The position numbers were made by a program, and so were the translations under genes. Shown piece by piece: positions 37,824 to 47,139 of a stretch of DNA of 64,000 bases. This DNA is from Flavobacterium cucumis (GTDB lineage Bacteria; Bacteroidota; Bacteroidia; Flavobacteriales; Flavobacteriaceae). The notes beneath the pieces were generated by a model. It saw nothing but the letters and a program-made list of their open reading frames with translations, searched no databases and was not told the origin of the DNA. The stretch spans positions 1,116,001 through 1,180,000 of the forward strand of contig NZ_FRYK01000001.1 of the NCBI RefSeq assembly GCF_900148835.1, read 5' to 3'. How positions within the stretch are numbered: the stretch's first letter is position 1; every line of letters starts with the position of its first letter.

Positions 37824-39620
37824 ATGAAACATATTAGAAATTTCTGCATTATTGCACACATTGACCACGGAAAAAGTACGTTGGCAGACCGTTTATTAGG
37901 TGCTACGCAAACCGTTACCGCTCGTGAAGAAAAAGCTCAGTTATTGGATAACATGGACTTAGAGCGCGAACGTGGGATTACCATAAAAAGTCACGCTATT
38001 CAAATGGAGTATACCTACAAAGGGGAACAATATATTTTGAATTTGATTGACACTCCAGGTCACGTGGATTTCTCATATGAGGTTTCGCGTTCCATTGCTG
38101 CTTGTGAAGGGGCTTTGTTGATTGTAGATGCAGCGCAAAGTATTCAGGCACAAACGATTTCAAATTTATATTTGGCTTTAGAAAACGATTTGGAAATTAT
38201 TCCAGTTTTAAATAAAGTAGATTTACCAAGTGCTAATCCAGAGGAGGTTAGTGATGATATCATTGATTTGCTTGGGTGTGATTTAGAAGATATTATTCAT
38301 GCTTCTGGAAAAACAGGTTTTGGGGTTGAAAATATTTTGGCCGCTATTATTGAGAAAATTCCAGCTCCAAAAGGAGATCCAAATGAGCCGCTTCAAGCCT
38401 TGATTTTTGATTCGCATTACAATCCGTTTAGAGGAATTGAAGTTATTTTCCGTGTGCTAAATGGAGAAATTAAAAAAGGGCAGAAGATTAAGTTCATGGC
38501 GACTGGAAACGAATATTATGCCGATGAAGTTGGGACATTGAAATTAAATCAAGTTCCAAAAAGTGTAATTTCGACTGGAGATGTTGGGTACTTAGTTTCT
38601 GGAATTAAAGAAGCAAAAGAAGTAAAAGTGGGAGACACGATTACCGATGCAAAAGAACCTACAACAAACGCTATTCAGGGATTTGAAGATGTAAAACCAA
38701 TGGTTTTTGCTGGAATTTACCCTGTTGATACAGAAGATTATGAAGATTTGCGTGCTTCAATGGAAAAATTGCAGTTGAACGATGCTTCTTTAGTTTTTGC
38801 TGCTGAGAGTTCGGCGGCTTTAGGATTTGGTTTCCGATGTGGATTCTTAGGGATGTTACACATGGAAATTATCCAAGAGCGTTTAGAACGTGAATTTGAT
38901 ATGACTGTTATTACTACGGTTCCTAACGTTTCGTATCATGCGTATACAAAGAAGGAGCCTGATACGATCTTAATTGTCAATAATCCATCAGATTTGCCTG
39001 AGCCTTCAAAATTAGATAGAGTAGAAGAGCCTTATATCAAAGCAACCATCATCACAAAATCAGATTTCGTTGGTAACGTAATGAGTTTGTGTATTGAAAA
39101 GCGTGGTTTAATTACCAATCAAACGTATTTAACAACTGAGCGTGTTGAATTGAATTTCGATATGCCGTTAGCGGAAATTGTATTTGATTTTTACGATAGA
39201 TTAAAAACTGTTTCTAAAGGATATGCTTCTTTTGATTACCACCCAATAGGAATGCGCGAATCAAAATTAGTTCGTTTAGATGTGTTGTTAAATGCACAAC
39301 CAGTAGATGCGCTTTCCGCTTTAATTCACGAAAGTAATGCCTATAATATTGGTAAAAAAATGTGTGAGAAGCTAAAAGAATTGATCCCAAGACAACAGTT
39401 TGATATTCCAATTCAGGCAGCAATTGGTGCAAAAGTTATTGCTCGTGAAACGATTAAAGCATTGAGAAAAGACGTAACTGCTAAATGTTATGGTGGCGAT
39501 ATTTCGCGTAAACGTAAACTTTTAGAAAAGCAGAAAAAAGGTAAAAAGCGTATGCGTCAGGTTGGAAATGTAGAAATTCCGCAAGAGGCGTTTATGGCGG
39601 TTTTAAAACTGAATGACTAG
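37824..39620 (+). CDS. lepA: Elongation factor 4 (LepA)
   Basis: The 598-residue translational GTPase has the P-loop [22 protein letters not shown] and NKVDLP. It then has the EF-G-like domains II, III and V and the LepA-specific C-terminal domain ending [20 protein letters not shown]. It binds ribosomes and helps back-translocation or biogenesis under stress. It is a single gene closed by a strong terminator at 39649. Confidence 0.97.
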   Translation: MKHIRNFCIIAHIDHGKSTLADRLLGATQTVTAREEKAQLLDNMDLERERGITIKSHAIQMEYTYKGEQYILNLIDTPGHVDFSYEVSRSIAACEGALLIVDAAQSIQAQTISNLYLALENDLEIIPVLNKVDLPSANPEEVSDDIIDLLGCDLEDIIHASGKTGFGVENILAAIIEKIPAPKGDPNEPLQALIFDSHYNPFRGIEVIFRVLNGEIKKGQKIKFMATGNEYYADEVGTLKLNQVPKSVISTGDVGYLVSGIKEAKEVKVGDTITDAKEPTTNAIQGFEDVKPMVFAGIYPVDTEDYEDLRASMEKLQLNDASLVFAAESSAALGFGFRCGFLGMLHMEIIQERLEREFDMTVITTVPNVSYHAYTKKEPDTILIVNNPSDLPEPSKLDRVEEPYIKATIITKSDFVGNVMSLCIEKRGLITNQTYLTTERVELNFDMPLAEIVFDFYDRLKTVSKGYASFDYHPIGMRESKLVRLDVLLNAQPVDALSALIHESNAYNIGKKMCEKLKELIPRQQFDIPIQAAIGAKVIARETIKALRKDVTAKCYGGDISRKRKLLEKQKKGKKRMRQVGNVEIPQEAFMAVLKLND

Positions 39621-39648
39621 CTGTAGTTTGATTTATATAATTTACTAG

Positions 39649-39681
39649 CCCAACGACTTTTTCTAGTTGTTGGGTTTTTTA
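39649..39681 (+). terminator. Terminator of lepA
   Basis: CCCAACGACT-TTTTCT-AGTTGTTGGG is followed by seven T, 28 bases after the lepA stop. Confidence 0.92.
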
Positions 39682-39723
39682 TTAACATTAACAATTGACT
39701 GATTTTCTTTTTACAAAAGTTGC

Positions 39724-39735
39724 GGTAACTTTACC
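39724..39735. promoter_or_regulatory. Inverted repeat abutting the umuC start
   Basis: GGTAA-CT-TTACC ends 2 bases before the umuC ATG. It could be an operator for a damage-responsive repressor, but no known box is matched. Confidence 0.35.
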
Positions 39736-39737
39736 AA

Positions 39738-41003
39738 ATGTATGCTTTAGTAGATTGTAATAATTTTTATGTTTCGTGTGAACGTGTTTTTCAACCGCAT
39801 TTGAATGGCAAACCAGTTGTGGTTTTGTCTAATAATGATGGTTGCATAATTTCGCGTAGTAGTGAAGCTAAGGCATTAGGAATTCCTATGGGTGCTCCTG
39901 AGTTTCAAGTTCGTAATTTGATACGTCAGCATCATGTTCAGGTTTTTTCCTCTAATTATGCTTTGTATGGTGATTTGAGTCATAGGGTTATGAAAATTTT
40001 AGAGCATTATACGCCAAATGTTGAGGTTTATAGTATCGACGAAGCTTTCTTACATTTTTCTGGAATGTCAATTCCAGACCTTACTGTGTATGGTTCTGAA
40101 ATCCAATATAGAATTTTAAAATGGTTAAGTATCCCGATTGGGATTGGTTTTGCGCCTACGAAAGCATTGTCTAAAGTGGCTAATAAAATAGCTAAAAAGT
40201 TTCCAGAGCGCACGAATGGAGTCTATGTTATCGATACGGAGGAAAAGCGTATAAAAGCCTTAAAGTGGACTAAAATTGAAGATGTTTGGGGTATAGGTTT
40301 CCGTCTTACTAAAAAAATGCAAGCTAGAAATATCAAGACGGCTTACGATTTTACACTGCCTCATAATGAAGCTTTCATTCGTAAAGAAATGGGAGTGGTT
40401 GGTATGCGTTTGAAGTACGAATTAGAAGGAAAATCCGTATTGGAAATGGAAGAACCAAAAGCTAAGAAAAATATAGCGGTTACACGTAGTTTTGAGAGGG
40501 ATATATCTGATTTCAATGAGCTCAAAGAACGTGTGGTTACTTTTGCTAGTGTGTGTTCTGAAAAATTGCGGAAACAAAATTCGTGTTGCAATGCGGTTAT
40601 TTTGTATTTACGAAAGGATAAATTTAAAGCTAATGGTGAACGATATAGTTTCTATCGTATTCAAACCTTACCTTTCTCTTCCAATACTTCTTTTTCAATC
40701 AGTCAAGCAGCAATTGCTATGTTAAAAGATTTGTATCAGGATGGTGTAGCTTATAAAAAAGCAGGAGTTATCGTTACCGAGATCGTCCCTTCTTCACAAC
40801 GTCAATTTAAACTTTTTGAAGAAGAAAATCCAAAGTATCAAAAGCTCATGGAAGTTATGGATGCGGTTCAAGCAAAAACAGGCGAACGCAAACTTAGATT
40901 AGCTTCACAAGATTTAAAACGAACTTGGAAAATGAAACAGAATCATTTATCCAAACGATATACCACTAATTTTAATGAATTACTAGAAGTAAAATGCAAG
41001 TAA
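39738..41003 (+). CDS. umuC: Y-family DNA polymerase, UmuC type
   Basis: The 421-residue protein has the UmuC/DinB catalytic core: MYALVDCNNFYVSCERVFQ with the first metal-binding Asp, VEVYSIDEAFLHFSG with the second acidic pair near residue 102, helix-hairpin-helix around WGIGFRLTKKMQ, and the little-finger domain (about 235-350). A UmuC-specific C-terminal part follows (about 350-420). It copies damaged DNA once activated by cleaved UmuD. The next gene, umuD, overlaps its last 10 bases. Confidence 0.93.
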   Translation: MYALVDCNNFYVSCERVFQPHLNGKPVVVLSNNDGCIISRSSEAKALGIPMGAPEFQVRNLIRQHHVQVFSSNYALYGDLSHRVMKILEHYTPNVEVYSIDEAFLHFSGMSIPDLTVYGSEIQYRILKWLSIPIGIGFAPTKALSKVANKIAKKFPERTNGVYVIDTEEKRIKALKWTKIEDVWGIGFRLTKKMQARNIKTAYDFTLPHNEAFIRKEMGVVGMRLKYELEGKSVLEMEEPKAKKNIAVTRSFERDISDFNELKERVVTFASVCSEKLRKQNSCCNAVILYLRKDKFKANGERYSFYRIQTLPFSSNTSFSISQAAIAMLKDLYQDGVAYKKAGVIVTEIVPSSQRQFKLFEEENPKYQKLMEVMDAVQAKTGERKLRLASQDLKRTWKMKQNHLSKRYTTNFNELLEVKCK

Positions 41004-41431
41004 ATCCAAAAATAACCTTCTTTGTTCCTAATTATGAAAATCCGATACCAACCTCTTTTATTTCGAGTGAAATTAAAGCAGGTTTCCCTTCTCCTGCAGC
41101 TGATTTTGAAGAATCAAAGGTGAGTTTGGATCATTTGTTGATTAAGAATAAAGAAGCTACCTTTTATGCAAAGGCGAGTGGAAACTCAATGATAGGGGCA
41201 GGGATTGACGATGGTGATATTTTAGTTATTGATAGAAGTCTGGAGCCAAGAAATAACGCTGTAGCAGTTTGTTTTGTAGACGGAGAGTTTACGGTAAAAA
41301 GAATAAAAAAAACGGACGAGGCTGTTTTTTTAATGCCAGAAAATCCAAATTATGTTCCCATTCAAATAGCTCCACATAATGAGTTTATCATTTGGGGTAT
41401 AGTCACTTATGTTATAAAACAAATTAAATAA
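40994..41431 (+). CDS. umuD: UmuD-like self-cleaving S24 peptidase
   Basis: The 145-residue protein has an Ala-Gly cleavage site in KAGFPSPAADFEE near residue 29. The catalytic Ser is in ASGNSMIGAGI near residue 62 and the catalytic Lys in GEFTVKRIKK near residue 99. RecA-stimulated self-cleavage gives the active polymerase subunit. It lacks a DNA-binding domain, so it is not LexA. It lies downstream of umuC and overlaps it, the reverse of the E. coli order. Confidence 0.92.
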   Translation: MQVNPKITFFVPNYENPIPTSFISSEIKAGFPSPAADFEESKVSLDHLLIKNKEATFYAKASGNSMIGAGIDDGDILVIDRSLEPRNNAVAVCFVDGEFTVKRIKKTDEAVFLMPENPNYVPIQIAPHNEFIIWGIVTYVIKQIK

Positions 41432-41468
41432 AAAAAGGCTGTCTCAACATTTTGAAACAGCCTTTTTT
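41431..41468. terminator. Bidirectional terminator between umuD and the PpiD-like gene
   Basis: AAAAAAGGCTGT and ACAGCCTTTTTT form a long stem around about 14 bases, flanked by A and T runs, between two convergent genes. Confidence 0.9.
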
Positions 41469-41482
41469 ATTTGAAGCAAAAA

Positions 41483-43588
41483 TTAGAAGTTTGCTCTATT
41501 ATCTTTTATTTCTGCTTTTTCTTTCAAAGCCGTGTAAGCTTTAGAAATTGCATAAGATTGGTTTTGTGTTTTATCTTGTGTGATATAAGATGCATAACTT
41601 GCCACAGCAGGAGCTTTTGTTGCTGATTTAGTTCTAATCATGAACATTCCTGAGTTTCCTTCGATAATTTCAGAAGTTTTACCAGCAGCTAGGTTAAAAG
41701 CTTTTCCTACTACTTTAGCTTCTGGGCCAACATTAGGTATTAGAGGTGTTTTAATCGTAATTCCCGTTGCAGTTAAAACAGAAGCTCCTGAAGTATTTGC
41801 TACTTTTTCAAGTGAAGTGCCGTTCATTTTCTTTTTAATCAATTCCGCTTTTTTCTGATTTCTAAGAATTGGTTCAACAGATTGCTTTGCAATGTCTAGA
41901 GGAATTAATCCAGATTCATTTTTATCTTTTAGTTTTGCAATAACAAATCCTTGAGGAACGTCAAATCTTTTGATGTCGCCAGTGTTTGTGTCTGAATTAA
42001 AGGACCATCTTACAATTTCTCTTTGTGAACCTAAACCTTGAACAAACTCATCAATTGCTTTGATGTTCGTAGCTGGAATTACTTCAACCCCTGATTTTTT
42101 TGCTAATGCAGCAAAATCGTTATTTTCATTGGCGTCAGATTCAAACTTACTGGCTTTTGTATAAGTTGCATCCATAGTAGTTTCAGAAGGTTCAATTTTT
42201 TGAGCAACGGTTCCTAATAAAACGGCATCGTATTTTTCATTTACTTTAATTACGTGGAATCCAAAATCAGTTTCAACCACACCTATAGTTCCTACAGCGT
42301 TGTTGAAAACAAAATCATTGAATTGTGGTACCATTTGCCCTGGAGTGATGTTGTCATATTCTCCACCATTGTTTTTTGATCCAGGGTCGTCTGAATTAGC
42401 AATGGCAAGCATTGGAAAGTTTGTAGGGTTAGCCTTTGCTTGTGCTAATAGGTCGTTAGCCAAAGCTTGTGCTTCTTCTTTTGTTCTAGTTGCACTAGAT
42501 TGAGGAGCACCTTTGTATGCTAATAAGATATGGCTTGCTCTAGCACTTGAATTCGCTTTTTTACTTACCATTCTAGAAATACATTGGTAACCGTTGTATA
42601 CATACGGTCCAAAAACACCACCTACAGGTAGGTTGAACAATTGTTCTTGGAATTCGATAGGAAGTTGTTTTTTAGCCAAATAAGTTGAGTCAAATTTGAT
42701 GTCTGAATTGTCATTTACAAATTTGCTAACATTTGCAACAGACTTGAAACCAGGAATAGTATCATTTGTGTTGGTTTCCTTATTGTATATGACACCACCA
42801 TTTAAAACACTATTAATTGAGTTTAACATGGCATCTTCGTCTTCTTTTGAAGGTTTATTTTCAAAAAGTACAAAATCAATGCTTCTCGTATCGTCTGATT
42901 TGTATTTTTTTGGATTTTTCTTCATGTAATCGATGATTTCAGCGTCTGTAACTTTAGCTTGATCGTCGTTGATTGAAGAAAAAGGCACCATTACATAATC
43001 AAAATCAACTTTGTCATTCTCCATTTGGTGAATGAATTTTCCTTCTGATTTTGTGGTGTATACCCCTGATTTTATCATGGTATTGTACATTTGTTCTACA
43101 GCAAAACGTTCAATATTTTTTTCAAATTCTTTCCATTGTAACCATTGGTCTTGGTTAGGAGCGTTTTTTAACGATTTTAATGATTCTTTAAATTTATTTT
43201 CGTCAAATTGTCCAGCAGCATTTAAAAATTGTGGGTTTTGAGCAAGATTTGGGTTTTGCTTAATAATGTTGATAAGTTGTTCGTTACCAATTTTTAAACC
43301 TAATTTTTCAAACTCTTCTGTAAGGATTATTCTTCTTACTTCTTGTTCCCAAGTTGAATTTAGCGCTTGTGTAGCACTCATACCTTGTCCTTGTTTTTCT
43401 GCCATAGCAACAAGTTGCATGAAATCTTGAGACGATATATCAGTACCATTAACAGATCCTACTTCATTTGCATTAGAACCAAATGTTCCACTTTGAAAAG
43501 CATCTCCCACAAGGAAAGCTAGTAAACAGAATCCAATAACAAGTATAAGTAATCCGGTGCGCTGTCTAATTTTAGATAAAACTGCCAT
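41483..43588 (-). CDS. PpiD/SurA-like peptidyl-prolyl isomerase, membrane-anchored
   Basis: The 701-residue protein has one N-terminal membrane helix (about 12-30, GLLILVIGFCLLAFLVGDAF). A long SurA/PpiD-type chaperone region (about 40-340) precedes a parvulin domain (about 345-455, ASHILLAYKG to FGFHVIKV), and a second diverged parvulin-like region may lie near 480-600. It faces the periplasm and helps exported proteins fold. It is the last gene in the coaX-lptC-CorC block on this strand. Confidence 0.9.
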   Translation of the reverse strand: MAVLSKIRQRTGLLILVIGFCLLAFLVGDAFQSGTFGSNANEVGSVNGTDISSQDFMQLVAMAEKQGQGMSATQALNSTWEQEVRRIILTEEFEKLGLKIGNEQLINIIKQNPNLAQNPQFLNAAGQFDENKFKESLKSLKNAPNQDQWLQWKEFEKNIERFAVEQMYNTMIKSGVYTTKSEGKFIHQMENDKVDFDYVMVPFSSINDDQAKVTDAEIIDYMKKNPKKYKSDDTRSIDFVLFENKPSKEDEDAMLNSINSVLNGGVIYNKETNTNDTIPGFKSVANVSKFVNDNSDIKFDSTYLAKKQLPIEFQEQLFNLPVGGVFGPYVYNGYQCISRMVSKKANSSARASHILLAYKGAPQSSATRTKEEAQALANDLLAQAKANPTNFPMLAIANSDDPGSKNNGGEYDNITPGQMVPQFNDFVFNNAVGTIGVVETDFGFHVIKVNEKYDAVLLGTVAQKIEPSETTMDATYTKASKFESDANENNDFAALAKKSGVEVIPATNIKAIDEFVQGLGSQREIVRWSFNSDTNTGDIKRFDVPQGFVIAKLKDKNESGLIPLDIAKQSVEPILRNQKKAELIKKKMNGTSLEKVANTSGASVLTATGITIKTPLIPNVGPEAKVVGKAFNLAAGKTSEIIEGNSGMFMIRTKSATKAPAVASYASYITQDKTQNQSYAISKAYTALKEKAEIKDNRANF

Positions 43589-43690
43589 TTTTATTTATGT
43601 TTAATTTTTTATTCAGAGGGCGAAAATACAATTATCTATTTAATAATAAAATAGTAAACTTATATTTTCAGTTAAATTTTACTAGTTTTT

Positions 43691-44956
43691 TTATCTTTTT
43701 TCTTGATTTATTGTAAATCGTACTAATTCTATTTTTTTACTGGTTGCAGAATGTATAGTTATTTGAAAATTTTCAATATTAATTACGGCTTCATTTTGAG
43801 GAATTTCTTTTGTAGCATTCATTATGAATCCTCCAAGTGTCGTATAAGAATCGGATATTGGAATTTGTAAATTGTATTTTTCATTCAAGAATTCCACATC
43901 CAGTCGGGATGAAAACAAATAACTTTTCTCGTCGATTTTTTCATCAATTAAGGTTTCTTCTAGATCGTGTTCGTCTTCAATTTCGCCAAAAAGTTCTTCG
44001 ATAATATCTTCAATTGTTATAATTCCAGAGGTGCCTCCATATTCGTCGATGACTACGGCAATGCTCTTTCTTTTTTTGGTTAAGATGTCTAATGCTTCTT
44101 TTACATAGATTGTTTCAGGTATGTACTCAATAGCAATCATCACTTCTTTGACATTTTTCGGTTTTTTAAACAACTCAAAGGAGTGAACATAACCTAAAAT
44201 ATCGTCTATTGAATTTTGATAAATGAGTAGTTTCGAATAACCGGTTTCTATAAAAAGATTTTTGAGTTCTTCTATAGATGACGTAGCATCCACGCCGCAT
44301 AATTCGGTCCTTGGTGTCATGATGTCTCTCGCCTTTAGATTAGAAAATTCTAGCGCATTTTGGAAAAATTGAATTTCGGTGTCAATTTCATTTCCTTCTG
44401 AAATGTTATTCATTTGTTCGGATATGTAGTTTCCGAGTTCAACTTTGCTAAAGTATTCTTGTACTTGATCACCTTCTGTTTTGAAAAATTTTTTTAAAAT
44501 AATATCGGATATCCAAATTGTAAATCTTGAGGGCCAATAAAAGATTTGATAAAAAATGTAAGCAGGAACTACAAAAAGTTTAAAAGCAGTATTGGCATAA
44601 ATCTGAAAAAAAACTTTTGGTAAAAATTCTGCTGTTATAAGTATGAGTGCGGTAGATAGAAGTGTTTGGAGTAAAAGCCCTGCAAATGGTGACAATTGAA
44701 AATAGCCCTCTAGCCAGTTTAAAATAAGTTCTCCTGAATAAATACCATACACTACTAAAACAAAGTTGTTTCCCACTAGCATTGCAGTTATGAATTGCGA
44801 TGGCTTGTCGATAAGTTTTGAAAGTAGCGTTCCCAGAAAGTTTTGTTGTCTTTTTTCAATAGATAAATACACCTTGTTTGATGAAACATAGGCGATTTCC
44901 ATTCCAGAAAAAAATGCAGAAAGAAGTAGGCAAATTCCAATAATGGCGATATCCAT
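43691..44956 (-). CDS. CorC/HlyC-family membrane protein with CBS domains
   Basis: The 421-residue protein has an N-terminal DUF21 membrane region (four helices, to about residue 165). Two CBS domains (about 200-330) carry VVIDEYGGTSGIITIEDIIE, and a C-terminal CorC domain follows. Homologues are linked to Mg/Co efflux. It is a paralogue of GldE (791-2089). The gene lies 6 bases after the small membrane protein gene in the lptC block, so it may be expressed with envelope genes. Confidence 0.9.
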   Translation of the reverse strand: MDIAIIGICLLLSAFFSGMEIAYVSSNKVYLSIEKRQQNFLGTLLSKLIDKPSQFITAMLVGNNFVLVVYGIYSGELILNWLEGYFQLSPFAGLLLQTLLSTALILITAEFLPKVFFQIYANTAFKLFVVPAYIFYQIFYWPSRFTIWISDIILKKFFKTEGDQVQEYFSKVELGNYISEQMNNISEGNEIDTEIQFFQNALEFSNLKARDIMTPRTELCGVDATSSIEELKNLFIETGYSKLLIYQNSIDDILGYVHSFELFKKPKNVKEVMIAIEYIPETIYVKEALDILTKKRKSIAVVIDEYGGTSGIITIEDIIEELFGEIEDEHDLEETLIDEKIDEKSYLFSSRLDVEFLNEKYNLQIPISDSYTTLGGFIMNATKEIPQNEAVINIENFQITIHSATSKKIELVRFTINQEKR

Positions 44957-44962
44957 TTTTTG

Positions 44963-45145
44963 CTATTGCTTGTTTTGGTATTTGTTATGAAAATGTCTTC
45001 TAAAAAAGAACATTCCTATTGCTACTCCTGCAATGATTAAACTAAGTAGATAGTCTTCGCTGTTTTTAAATTTCATGTAGGCATCGTAGATAAAGAAACC
45101 TGCAAAAATTATATAAATATACTGGATGAATTTTAAATAAGTCAT
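44963..45145 (-). CDS. Small membrane protein of unknown function
   Basis: The 60-residue product has two hydrophobic helices, about 7-23 (IQYIYIIFAGFFIYDAY) and 33-48 (LLSLIIAGVAIGMFFF), and a basic tail RRHFHNKYQNKQ. I do not recognise a family. It lies between lptC and the CorC-like gene, 6 bases from the latter, so it is probably translated from the same message. Confidence 0.7.
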   Translation of the reverse strand: MTYLKFIQYIYIIFAGFFIYDAYMKFKNSEDYLLSLIIAGVAIGMFFFRRHFHNKYQNKQ

Positions 45146-45192
45146 AATGTATCTTTTTTCAAAAGTAATAAAATTAATGGAACTAGTAACAA

Positions 45193-45753
45193 TTACTTTT
45201 CAAACGAGTTTACTAATCCGCTACTTTTTTGCATATTGAAGATTTTAAAATCTTTACTGAAATCAACACCAGGACCTTCTAGATAGCCGCCTGATTCGTC
45301 GGAATATTTGAAATGTTTTTCAGTGAAAAACCATTCGTTTTTTTGATCAAAATAAAGTTGGGTTGTTTCTAGTTTTTTGCCATCATGCGAAGTTATCGTG
45401 ACATCGCCTTGAAGGTCAATTATATTGGTTCTTTTATAAGAAATGGCGTAGTTTGATACTATTGTAGTGGTTAGGCCTTTGTTGTCAAATAAAGTTACTT
45501 TGATGCCTTTAGGAAATTCAGTAAAAGGATTGTCAATAGAACTATAGTCAAGCATTTTCGGACTTACTAATATGGATTTTATTTTTCCAGAATCCGTATA
45601 TTTTAAATTTAATGAATCAGCTTCTCCTGAAGGGATAAAAGAAGTTTCACTCAATTGTTTCACCTTTTGAATGTCGCTTTCGCATGAAAAAAACATAGTC
45701 ACGATAAAAATCGTGACCATGTTTCGTATAGTTATTTTTATGAATCTCTTCAT
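45193..45753 (-). CDS. lptC: LPS export protein LptC, lipoprotein form
   Basis: I take the ATG at 45753, one base after the stop of the TPR gene. The longer frame from 45888 only adds residues that overlap that gene in another frame. The 186-residue protein has an N-terminal hydrophobic segment ending MFFSC, so it may be lipidated rather than simply membrane-spanning. An LptC beta-jellyroll follows (about 60-165, GDVTITSHDGKKLETTQLYF). LptC passes lipopolysaccharide from the LptBFG transporter to LptA. Confidence 0.85.
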   Translation of the reverse strand: MKRFIKITIRNMVTIFIVTMFFSCESDIQKVKQLSETSFIPSGEADSLNLKYTDSGKIKSILVSPKMLDYSSIDNPFTEFPKGIKVTLFDNKGLTTTIVSNYAISYKRTNIIDLQGDVTITSHDGKKLETTQLYFDQKNEWFFTEKHFKYSDESGGYLEGPGVDFSKDFKIFNMQKSSGLVNSFEK

Positions 45754-45754
45754 T

Positions 45755-47119
45755 TTATAAGTTTGGTACAACAACACTTTCTCCAATCCAACAACCAAAA
45801 GCAATTCTTTGTCCCGCTTTTCCTTCGTTGAAGATGTCTGTTTTCGTAGGTGCTGCTGCTCTGTAGCTTGCGGCTGTTTTACTAGCAATACCTTTTAAAG
45901 AAGCGTCTGTAGCTGCCGCTTTATCTGCATATTGCGCCGCTAACCAATAAACAGCTCTTTTGTCAAATGGGTTGTCGCCACATTCGTTGATGCTACTTCC
46001 ATACAATTGAGCAATTAACAAGTATGCTTTACCGTAAGAAGGTTTAACTGATAATGCTTTTCTAGCATAAGTGCGTGATTGTACTTTGTTTGACTTACTG
46101 TAAATGGTTGCCATTTTGTAATAAACATTAGCTTTTTTAGTGTTATCGTTGTACAAGTTAGCCGCTTGATTAAAATATTCCATCGCTTTAGTAGTGTTCT
46201 TTTTTTGATATTCAACTACTCCTAATTTGTAAGCTGCATCTGCACTAGGGTTCAATTTATAAAGTGCTTCAGATATTTTTGTAAATAATGGACTGTTGTC
46301 ACATTCTTTAGCTTCTAAACGGTCTGCTGCTCTTTTTAACCACTGCTCGTTGTTTTTGTTTTGTTCAAAGCTTTTTTGATAGAACGGGATTAATTTATCA
46401 CATGTAGATAATTCCACAATTATACCATCCATGCTAGCAGTAACACCAGCAAATATTTCTAAGCTGTTATCAATTCTGTCTTTTCTTTTGGTTTCTTTAT
46501 CTGTTAAAGCTTGCCCTGCTTCTTCTTTACTTAACAAAGCATCTTTTTCTTCTGTTAATTCTTTCTCTTCCTCTGCTAACTTAACAGATAAATCATCGTA
46601 TTTATCAAATACTTGTTGCAACTCAATTCCTTTGTTACCCGCTTTGAAGTCTTTTACTAATAACTCAAAGTAAACATACATGGCTTTTGCATATCTGAAA
46701 TTTGCATAATCTGTTTTGAATGCATCATCTAACAAAGCGTAAATTTCTTGATCAGTACCCACTTTTTTATCGAAAAGTAGTAACCCTTTTTTCATTTTAT
46801 TTCCAGCACCGTTGTTTGGAAAGTTAGCATCGTATTCGTCATACAATTTCATTAAATCACGTACATACTTTTCTTTTTCTTCGGCAGTTGTAGCTTTGTC
46901 AATTTTCATTTCAATAACTACTTCACCATAGGTGTAGATAGATTTATGAAAAGAAGGGCATTCTTTTCTCAAAGTAGCTAAATAATCGTAAGCTGCTACA
47001 TCTTTAGCTTTTGCTAACGTTCCCATTAAACTTATGGTTTCTGTACAAGCTTCTGTGTTTTGAGCTTGAACAAATAAACTAGCAAATGCTATAAATAATA
47101 ATGATAATTTAGTTTTCAT
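45755..47119 (-). CDS. Exported TPR-repeat protein
   Basis: The 454-residue protein has a signal peptide (to about residue 19, FVQAQ). It is mostly helical, with a charged coiled-coil stretch near 185-215 (EEEKELTEEKDALLSKEEAG) and TPR repeats around 300-380 (AYKLGVVEYQKKNTTKAMEY, KANVYYKMATIYSKSNK). The C-terminus ends with IAFGCWIGESVVVPNL. TPR proteins scaffold complexes, and its place between an outer-membrane barrel and lptC suggests an envelope role that cannot be named. Confidence 0.85.
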   Translation of the reverse strand: MKTKLSLLFIAFASLFVQAQNTEACTETISLMGTLAKAKDVAAYDYLATLRKECPSFHKSIYTYGEVVIEMKIDKATTAEEKEKYVRDLMKLYDEYDANFPNNGAGNKMKKGLLLFDKKVGTDQEIYALLDDAFKTDYANFRYAKAMYVYFELLVKDFKAGNKGIELQQVFDKYDDLSVKLAEEEKELTEEKDALLSKEEAGQALTDKETKRKDRIDNSLEIFAGVTASMDGIIVELSTCDKLIPFYQKSFEQNKNNEQWLKRAADRLEAKECDNSPLFTKISEALYKLNPSADAAYKLGVVEYQKKNTTKAMEYFNQAANLYNDNTKKANVYYKMATIYSKSNKVQSRTYARKALSVKPSYGKAYLLIAQLYGSSINECGDNPFDKRAVYWLAAQYADKAAATDASLKGIASKTAASYRAAAPTKTDIFNEGKAGQRIAFGCWIGESVVVPNL

Positions 47120-47139
47120 TTTCTTTTTTACTATAATTA

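Noticed and set aside
45754..45888. Longer start for lptC
   Set aside because: The added 45 residues are highly charged, overlap the TPR gene and precede a proper signal segment beginning at 45753.
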